A stretch of 9,187 nt of DNA from Prevotella sp. UBA2456 (lineage in GTDB: Bacteria > Bacteroidota > Bacteroidia > Bacteroidales > Bacteroidaceae). The position numbers and the translations under genes were made by a program. The notes under the pieces were generated by a model. That model was not told where the DNA came from and searched no databases. It was given only the letters and a program-made list of their open reading frames with translations. Shown one piece after another: positions 5,327-9,187 of the stretch (the first letter of the stretch is position 1; the number at the start of each line of letters is the position of its first letter). Location of the stretch: assembly GCA_002342415.1 (NCBI GenBank), contig DDPY01000049.1:4514-13700 (forward strand), read 5' to 3'.

Positions 5327-6952
5327 ATGAAGGAAATATTCAATCGTTTCGGGCAACCCGTGTCGCTGTTTGTGTTCTCGTGTATCGTGAGTGTAGGGAC
5401 GTTGTTGCTCTACAACATTCCGTTCTTCCGCTATGTGGCGGGACATACGAACGAAGGCACAGGTGGAAAGTGGTGGCTCATGGTGTCGTTAGTGGTAGTG
5501 ATGCTGGCGGTGAACTTCATGATGACCTATCTGTTGATGTTCCTGCTAAGACGGGTAGGGCGCGCGCTGCTGGCCGTGCTGGCTGTCATCAATGCCACGG
5601 CGTTCTATTTCATCGTGACCTATAACGTGATGATGGACGCGACAACGATGGGTAATGTCTTCAATACGCGCTATTCCGAGGCTTCGGGATTCTTCAGCTG
5701 GGGGCTGTGGCTCACGCTGCTGGTCATGGGTTTGCTGCCAGCCGTTTACTGCCTGTGGCAGCCCATCGTCTATGGCCGCGCCAAGCGCATGGCCCTCTGT
5801 TGCGGTGGCGCATTGGCTGTAGCGCTGGCCGTAGCACTTGGAAACATCGGTCAGACGCTGTGGATTAGCCAGCACGATACGGAGCTGGGAGCGCTGCTTC
5901 AGCCTTGGTCGTACATGGTCAACACCGTGCGCATGTTCAGCAGCAAGGCGGACGAGGAGGCAGTGGAGATCAAACTGGCCGACGGTCGCATTGCCGACAG
6001 CGAGAAGGCCGTCGTGGTGCTCGTCATCGGCGAGTCGGCGCGAAAGGCCAACTTCCAACTCTACGGATACGGCCGCGACACCAATCCGCTGCTCTCCAGA
6101 CAGCAGGGGCTTCACGTTTACGAGGCCACATCCTGTGCTACCTATACCACCGCAGGCAGCAAGGCCATCCTCGAGCCCCGCAACAGTGACGATCTCTATG
6201 AACTGCTGCCCAACTATGCCTTCCGAACCGGCGTCGACGTCTCGTGGCGCACATCCAACTGGGGCGAGCCGCCCATCCATATCGACGAATATCTGACGGA
6301 CACCGACCTGGCCGAGCACTATCCTGATGCAGACGCTGACTACGACGGAATCCTCTTCACCGGGCTTCGTGAGCGCATCGAGAAGAGCCCCAAGGACAAG
6401 GTGCTGATCGTGCTGCACACCAGCACCAGTCACGGACCGAAGTATGCCGACAAATATCCCGCATCCTTCGAAGTCTATAAGCCCGTAGCCCGCAATGTCG
6501 AAGAAGGACAGAAGAACCTATCCATGCTGGTCAATGCCTACGACAATACCATTCGCTATACCGACTTTCTGCTTGACAGCCTCATCAATACCCTGCGTTC
6601 GATGACGGAATGGCGGAGTGCCATGCTGTTCGTCTCGGATCACGGAGAGTCGTTGGGCGAAAACCAGATGTTCATGCATGGTATGCCTATGCGGCTGGCT
6701 CCCAAGGTGCAGTATGAAATCCCCTTCCTCGTCTGGACTTCCGACGGATTCCGCCAGTACAAACCCACAGCCGACAGACAAAAAAGTCGGACCGGCGAAC
6801 TGCCAGCTGTGATTGAGCAGCACTATGTCTTCCACTCCGTGCTCAACCTGCTGTCCATACAGTCGCCGGCCTATGACCCGAACTTTGATATCTTTGAAAT
6901 GCCCGACTACTCAGGGAAAACGAAAGGCACCACTTCGACACCCGAACCATAA
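5327..6952 (+). CDS. eptA: EptA/MCR-family phosphoethanolamine transferase
   Basis: A 541-residue inner-membrane enzyme of the family that moves phosphoethanolamine from phosphatidylethanolamine to lipid A (or other envelope acceptors). There are five N-terminal membrane segments (about 12-31, 48-73, 79-99, 124-146, 155-173), then a periplasmic alkaline-phosphatase-fold domain. Catalytic features match EptA/MCR-1: E236 in GESARKANFQLYGY, nucleophile T274 in TSCATYTTAG (aligned to MCR-1 T285), H369 in SHGP, D438-H439 in SDHGESLGE and H451 in MFMHGMP. The SCGTxTA consensus is altered here to SCATYTTAGS. ATG 5327 is used because the promoter covers upstream in-frame codons. The last 15 codons overlap the 3' end of the opposing HAD gene. 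Family membership is firm; the acceptor (lipid A or other) is inferred. Such enzymes can lower polymyxin susceptibility, which the sequence alone cannot show. Confidence 0.92.
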   Translation: MKEIFNRFGQPVSLFVFSCIVSVGTLLLYNIPFFRYVAGHTNEGTGGKWWLMVSLVVVMLAVNFMMTYLLMFLLRRVGRALLAVLAVINATAFYFIVTYNVMMDATTMGNVFNTRYSEASGFFSWGLWLTLLVMGLLPAVYCLWQPIVYGRAKRMALCCGGALAVALAVALGNIGQTLWISQHDTELGALLQPWSYMVNTVRMFSSKADEEAVEIKLADGRIADSEKAVVVLVIGESARKANFQLYGYGRDTNPLLSRQQGLHVYEATSCATYTTAGSKAILEPRNSDDLYELLPNYAFRTGVDVSWRTSNWGEPPIHIDEYLTDTDLAEHYPDADADYDGILFTGLRERIEKSPKDKVLIVLHTSTSHGPKYADKYPASFEVYKPVARNVEEGQKNLSMLVNAYDNTIRYTDFLLDSLINTLRSMTEWRSAMLFVSDHGESLGENQMFMHGMPMRLAPKVQYEIPFLVWTSDGFRQYKPTADRQKSRTGELPAVIEQHYVFHSVLNLLSIQSPAYDPNFDIFEMPDYSGKTKGTTSTPEP

Positions 6953-7989
6953 ATGGTGCGGAAGTCGTCGCGCATGGAGATGACGTGGTAGCCAGCCTGG
7001 CGCCACTCTTCCCCCAGTGCGAGGGCTTTCTCGCGGTTGGCATGGTCGCGGACATCGTCGTCGGCAATGAGCATAAACGCCGCCGAGCGATACTTGCCAT
7101 TGCCCAGGCAGTAGTTGTGCATGGCGCTGTCGCCTCCGCTGTTGCCAAACGACAGCACGGGCACCTTGCCTATTTCCTGCGCAATCTGCAGCACCTTATT
7201 CGTCTTGAGATTCTTGATGATGAGCTCGTCGGTGCGAATCAGATGCTCGTCCTTGCCCATCGTGTATTTCACTCCGGCCTCGTCGCCCTGCTTGTCTGAC
7301 TTGAGCTTCACATCCATGCCAATCACCCGGTTGGAGGGGATGCCCAGCGGCTCTGCCAGCACGCGGCAGATGAAACGGTCGGAACCCGACACTACATAAT
7401 ACGTAAAGTCGTTAGCCTTCAGATATTCAAACACCTCTGCCATCGGGCGGTAATAGGCCTGCCCGTTGGTCATTCCCTTGAAGCCGTTAGCAGGCAGTGC
7501 CGCATACTGCTTCACGTAGCTGTCGAACTCGGCCACCGTCATGCCTGCATAGGCCTTGGCCGCAGCATAGGCATGAATCATATCGAAACCGCTGGGCAGT
7601 GCTGTCCCCTTGCGCACAAAATCGCGGATGTTCTGCGCTGCCTGGCGTACATCCTCAGGAGCCTTGTCGCGATAGCTGGCATCGTCGAGAACACGGTATT
7701 CAAGCATATTGTACTCGAAGTAGCTGGGATAGAGTTCTGCAACAAAGGTACCGTCCATGTCGAAGGTCGCAATGCGGTCCTCGACAGGAATGAAGTTGGG
7801 CGATTTGGGGTTGGTGACATCCTCTACATAAGCCTTGAGGGCTCGCAGCGCCTCGCAGTCATTCCATAGTGTGAAATACTCTTTCTTGACGGTCTGTTCA
7901 TTCTCGTCCTTTGTCGTGCTGCGAGAGGTCAGCACGGGGCTGCAACCTATCATAACGGCAGCCAGCAGGCATACAAAATAACGTTTCAT
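6907..7989 (-). CDS. HAD-superfamily lipoprotein phosphatase
   Basis: The 360-residue product begins MKRYFVCLLAAVMIGC, a lipoprotein signal with C16 as the lipidated residue. HAD motifs follow in order: motif I D77-M-D79-G-T81 (ATFDMDGTF), motif II S201 in VVSGSDRF, a motif III lysine among K260/K262/K265, and motif IV as FGNSGGDSAM with D287. Residues about 85-180 form a helical cap insert. DxDGT with serine-type motif II indicates phosphomonoesterase chemistry through an aspartyl-phosphate; as a lipoprotein it would act on the periplasmic side or the outer membrane. The substrate is unknown. Start 7989 is chosen over an upstream ATG at 8049, which would precede the promoter. Its 3' end overlaps the EptA-type gene by 46 bp in the convergent sense, so no terminator separates them. 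Confidence 0.88.
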   Translation of the reverse strand: MKRYFVCLLAAVMIGCSPVLTSRSTTKDENEQTVKKEYFTLWNDCEALRALKAYVEDVTNPKSPNFIPVEDRIATFDMDGTFVAELYPSYFEYNMLEYRVLDDASYRDKAPEDVRQAAQNIRDFVRKGTALPSGFDMIHAYAAAKAYAGMTVAEFDSYVKQYAALPANGFKGMTNGQAYYRPMAEVFEYLKANDFTYYVVSGSDRFICRVLAEPLGIPSNRVIGMDVKLKSDKQGDEAGVKYTMGKDEHLIRTDELIIKNLKTNKVLQIAQEIGKVPVLSFGNSGGDSAMHNYCLGNGKYRSAAFMLIADDDVRDHANREKALALGEEWRQAGYHVISMRDDFRTIYGSGVEVVPFVFPE

Positions 7990-8016
7990 AATAGTCATAT
8001 TCGAAGTCCTTACCTG

Positions 8017-8024
8017 CAAAGGTA
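8017..8024 (-). promoter_or_regulatory. -7 element of the HAD lipoprotein gene
   Basis: The minus strand reads TACCTTTG, an exact TAnnTTTG match. The predicted start is near 8011 with a leader of about 22 nt. The -33 region has only TGTGG (8044-8048), a poor match. Confidence 0.6.
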
Positions 8025-8079
8025 CGCATTTTTTTGTATTTACCCACATTTCCCCTACAAATTATATCTCTCGAAACAG

Positions 8080-8101
8080 ATCAGAGAGCAATCAGAGAGC
8101 A
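8080..8101. repeat. Tandem 11-bp repeat ATCAGAGAGCA x2
   Basis: ATCAGAGAGCA occurs at 8080-8090 and 8091-8101 with no mismatch. Just downstream is a second short duplication, a 9-bp pair built on ATCCGTT (about 8122-8139). No function is evident. Confidence 0.8.
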
Positions 8102-8217
8102 TCCCCCGATCTACCCGCATTCATCCGTTCAATCCGTTGTAGTATATAAATTCGCATAATTCTCTGACCTAAAGGTGCAGAGTGTGGCGTTGCAATCGTA
8201 GTCTTTAATTTATAAAA

Positions 8218-8248
8218 TTGTCGCTGGCCCGTCCCGGGTTCGCGACAA
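8218..8248 (-). terminator. Hairpin with minus-strand T-run
   Basis: TTGTCGC (8218-8224) pairs with GCGACAA (8242-8248), and CCC 8228-8230 pairs with GGG 8236-8238 inside the loop. On the minus strand the stem is followed by TTTTAT, so it can terminate leftward transcripts coming from the repeat region before they reach the HAD gene promoter. Confidence 0.55.
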
Positions 8249-8254
8249 CACTGT

Positions 8255-8276
8255 AAAGCCTCAACGGAGGCTTTTT
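8255..8276 (+). terminator. Intrinsic terminator hairpin without an upstream gene
   Basis: AAAGCCTC (8255-8262) pairs with GAGGCTTT (8267-8274) around the tetraloop AACG, an 8-bp perfect stem running into a T5 tract (8272-8276) on the plus strand. No plus-strand gene ends here, so it either closes a small RNA from 8050-8255 or mainly serves the other strand as part of a two-hairpin insulator with 8218-8248. Confidence 0.6.
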
Positions 8277-8370
8277 AGTCATTTTCAAACCGCCTACTCT
8301 CACGAGCCAGCAGCCAACATTTTTATTAACATAATTAATTTTTAAACCTTTCATATAGAAAAGTCGCCGT

Positions 8371-8419
8371 CGAAGCAGGGATTCGAACCCCACAGCTCCC
8401 AACACCTTTGAGCCCTTCG
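8371..8419 (-). other. tRNA-like element 1 (T-arm plus second hairpin)
   Basis: The minus strand carries GGGTTCGAATCCC (8378-8390), a perfect T-arm and T-loop sequence, next to a second hairpin (GCTC 8395-8398 with GAGC 8410-8413). Both are enclosed by an outer stem (CGAAG 8371-8375 with CTTCG 8415-8419). It is 49 nt, too short for a tRNA and lacking D and anticodon arms. It may be a decayed 3' half of a tRNA gene or a tRNA-like repeat. Confidence 0.55.
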
Positions 8420-8450
8420 CGTATTCTTTCGTCCTCTGCGCCTCTGCGTT

Positions 8451-8518
8451 AGAACTGTCCACTGTCTCATCGACCTTTGGTCGCTTTGTACCTTTAGGTC
8501 AAAGAACTGTCCACTGTC
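8451..8518. repeat. 16-bp direct repeat AGAACTGTCCACTGTC
   Basis: Identical 16-bp copies are at 8451-8466 and 8503-8518 (period 52 bp). Between them are a small GACC-TTT-GGTC hairpin and ACCTTTAGGTC (8490-8500), the exact reverse complement of GACCTAAAGGT at 8166-8176. Confidence 0.8.
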
Positions 8519-8531
8519 AACTCTTTATAGA

Positions 8532-8605
8532 AGGGGCGCCTTCAAACTTCCTGCCAAGGGATAGAGCCTGTCCACAGCCCTGACACCTTTGATCCTAGCG
8601 CCCCT
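8532..8605. repeat. 8-bp inverted repeat bounding a 74-bp segment
   Basis: AGGGGCGC (8532-8539) and GCGCCCCT (8598-8605) are perfect inverted copies. Near the right arm, ACACCTTTGA recurs from element 1 (8402-8411 and 8583-8592), hinting that the segment is a diverged relative of that element. Confidence 0.5.
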
Positions 8606-8615
8606 GATTCCTATT

Positions 8616-8870
8616 TTACCCTCACACCCTCACTTTTTGGCCTCAAAGCCCGATGTACAGGGCGTTTGTCCGCGTGAGGGTATATGGCCTTACCCTCACC
8701 TTTACCCTCACCTTACCCTCACTTTATGGGCTTCTCTTACTTCTTACCTCTTACCTCTTACCTCTTACATCTTACCACTCACCACTTACCTCTAAAAAAG
8801 TGAGGGTAATGTGAGGGTGAATCGGTCTACCCTCACGTGCCTTCAGCCCTTTGTTTATCGGGCTTTGAGG
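8616..8870. repeat. Nested inverted-repeat element built from ACCCTCAC words
   Basis: The outer arms 8641-8682 and 8828-8870 are inverted copies: 10 bp exact at the inner end (TACCCTCACG), a diverged middle, and 14 bp exact at the outer end (CCTCAAAGCCCGAT / ATCGGGCTTTGAGG). An inner perfect 13-bp pair (TTACCCTCACTTT 8713-8725, AAAGTGAGGGTAA 8797-8809) encloses the heptamer array. The word ACCCTCAC or its complement occurs nine times (exact 9-mer TACCCTCAC at 8617, 8691, 8703, 8714, 8828; GTGAGGGTA at 8674 and 8800; 8-mers at 8626 and 8811). The element has TIR-like architecture but no coding sequence. Confidence 0.85.
8737..8792. repeat. Heptamer array TTACCTC (8 units)
   Basis: Eight consecutive 7-bp units run from 8737 to 8792: TTACTTC, TTACCTC three times, TTACATC, TTACCAC, TCACCAC, TTACCTC. 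One strand is almost purely C/T/A and the other G/A/T, giving a telomere-like strand bias. The array sits at the apex of the nested inverted repeat and is followed by a short A-run. Confidence 0.85.
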
Positions 8871-8976
8871 ACAGTTTGGTGAGTGGGGTGAGTGTCTTTT
8901 TGAAAACTATTTTTTTCGTCCAACAGCCATCACGCTGCTCTCCTTGCCTGCTGCCAGACCGTCCTAAAGCCAAGCT

Positions 8977-9042
8977 CCAGTCCGAGCCGTTCGCACTCCC
9001 AGTCCGAAGGCTTCGTACTGCCAATCCGAGCGGGTCGGACTC
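8977..9042. repeat. Three tandem 22-bp palindromic units
   Basis: Units 8977-8998, 8999-9020 and 9021-9042 share CCA(G/A)TCCGA at the left and (T/C)(T/G)CG-x-ACT(C/G) at the right with a variable middle. Each is a small hairpin, for example CGAAGG-CTTCG in unit 2 and ATCCGA against TCGGAC(T) in unit 3. The centres differ more than the arms, and stem complementarity is partly kept despite the changes. Confidence 0.8.
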
Positions 9043-9101
9043 ACATTTCCCCACGATGTCTATGTCATCCAATCAGGCGCTCCTGATTATTTTTATTTTT
9101 G

Positions 9102-9158
9102 TCGCAAAGCGAGGATTCGAACCTCTGTGTTATTGCCCACCGGCTGGGCTGCTTGCGA
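9102..9158 (-). other. tRNA-like element 2 (T-arm plus second hairpin)
   Basis: The minus strand has GAGG-TTCGAAT-CCTC (9111-9125), a T-arm, beside a 5-bp hairpin (GCCCA 9135-9139 with TGGGC 9145-9149). An outer stem encloses both (TCGCAAAGC 9102-9110 against GCTTGCGA 9151-9158, one bulge). It has the same order and orientation as element 1, 731 bp away, and the same GTCG...AAGC..GGATTCGAACC core on the plus strand. At 57 nt it is too short for a full tRNA. The window ends 29 bp beyond it. Confidence 0.55.
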
Positions 9159-9187
9159 ACAGATCGGAGAACCGCATTCTATGCTAA

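Larger units (their letters stand above)
8050..9187. other. 1.1-kb repeat-rich region without a credible gene
   Basis: Open frames on both strands here are made of repeats or tRNA-like sequence, lack any recognisable domain, and none has a promoter plus plausible start. Its content is itemised separately: tandem 11-mer, paired terminator hairpins, two tRNA-like elements, direct and inverted repeats, a heptamer array and a 22-bp palindromic triplet. No transposase, integrase or replication protein is present within the window. Confidence 0.75.

Noticed and set aside
5546..6433. 295-codon minus-strand open frame inside the EptA-type gene
   Set aside because: It is a GC-rich shadow frame opposite a well-supported gene with intact catalytic motifs; it has no domain or promoter.
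8148..8170. XerCD/dif-like arm (TTCGCATAAT)
   Set aside because: Only one arm resembles dif; the partner arm is absent at the 6-bp spacing, so chance is more likely.
8205..8462. Minus-strand 85-codon open frame across the terminators and tRNA-like element 1
   Set aside because: It runs through two stable hairpins and a tRNA-like element with no promoter, no start context and no recognisable protein features.
8589..8795. Plus-strand open frame rich in LTSYLLPLT
   Set aside because: The peptide is just translation of the TACCCTCAC and TTACCTC repeats.
8837..9187. Plus-strand open frame of 116 codons at the right end, containing KRGFEPLCY
   Set aside because: It is assembled from the 22-bp palindromic units and the antisense of a T-arm sequence (GGATTCGAACC reads RGFEP). 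It has no domain and fits a known type of spurious peptide.
9102..9187. A complete tRNA gene at the right edge
   Set aside because: The 3' acceptor strand pairs with sequence only 57 nt away, leaving room for two arms, not three; no anticodon arm with a 7-nt loop could be placed.

Overview
The window looks like chromosome of a Bacteroidales bacterium, most likely Prevotellaceae. The grounds are: (i) most genes have a Bacteroidetes-type -7 promoter (TAnnTTTG), several with a TTG/TTTG about 18-21 bp upstream; (ii) Shine-Dalgarno sites are weak or absent; (iii) a secreted phosphatase ends in an IYTLDGRRV...GKGIYI tail of the kind common on Prevotella exported proteins; (iv) the encoded families (small flavodoxin, Nim-like flavoprotein, DUF4112, EptA-type transferase) are ordinary for the group. 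No rRNA, bona fide tRNA, CRISPR array, transposase or integrase is visible.

Layout. 1-2785: the 3' end of a flavodoxin gene (+) converges on an SMR/Gdx-type small exporter (-). The exporter diverges from an exported M15 peptidase (+). The peptidase converges, across a 25-bp direct repeat and hairpin, on a Nim/pyridoxamine-oxidase-like flavoprotein (-). Behind that lies a Nudix hydrolase (-) whose C-terminus runs into the broken start of a Cof-type HAD phosphatase. 2945-3646: a DUF4112 membrane protein (-) is preceded by an orphan C-terminal scrap of a hexapeptide acetyltransferase and by a promoter overlapped by phased palindromic tandem repeats. 3647-7989: a phosphate-chemistry cluster holds a secreted protein with two class A acid-phosphatase/PAP2 domains (-), a divergent EptA/MCR-type phosphoethanolamine transferase (+), and a HAD-family lipoprotein phosphatase (-) whose 3' end overlaps the transferase gene by 46 bp.

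8050-9187 has no credible gene but is dense in repeats. In order it holds an 11-bp tandem repeat, back-to-back terminator hairpins, a tRNA-like T-arm element, a 16-bp direct repeat, an 8-bp inverted repeat, a roughly 255-bp nested inverted-repeat structure built from nine ACCCTCAC words with an array of TTACCTC heptamers at its apex, a triplet of 22-bp palindromic units, and a second tRNA-like T-arm element. This is the most unusual part of the window.

How the genes may work together: the two exported phosphatases and the phosphoethanolamine transferase plausibly act on phosphate groups in the envelope or periplasm (lipid A or phosphoester scavenging). That is inferred from family and adjacency only. 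The other genes look like independent single-gene units, each with its own promoter.
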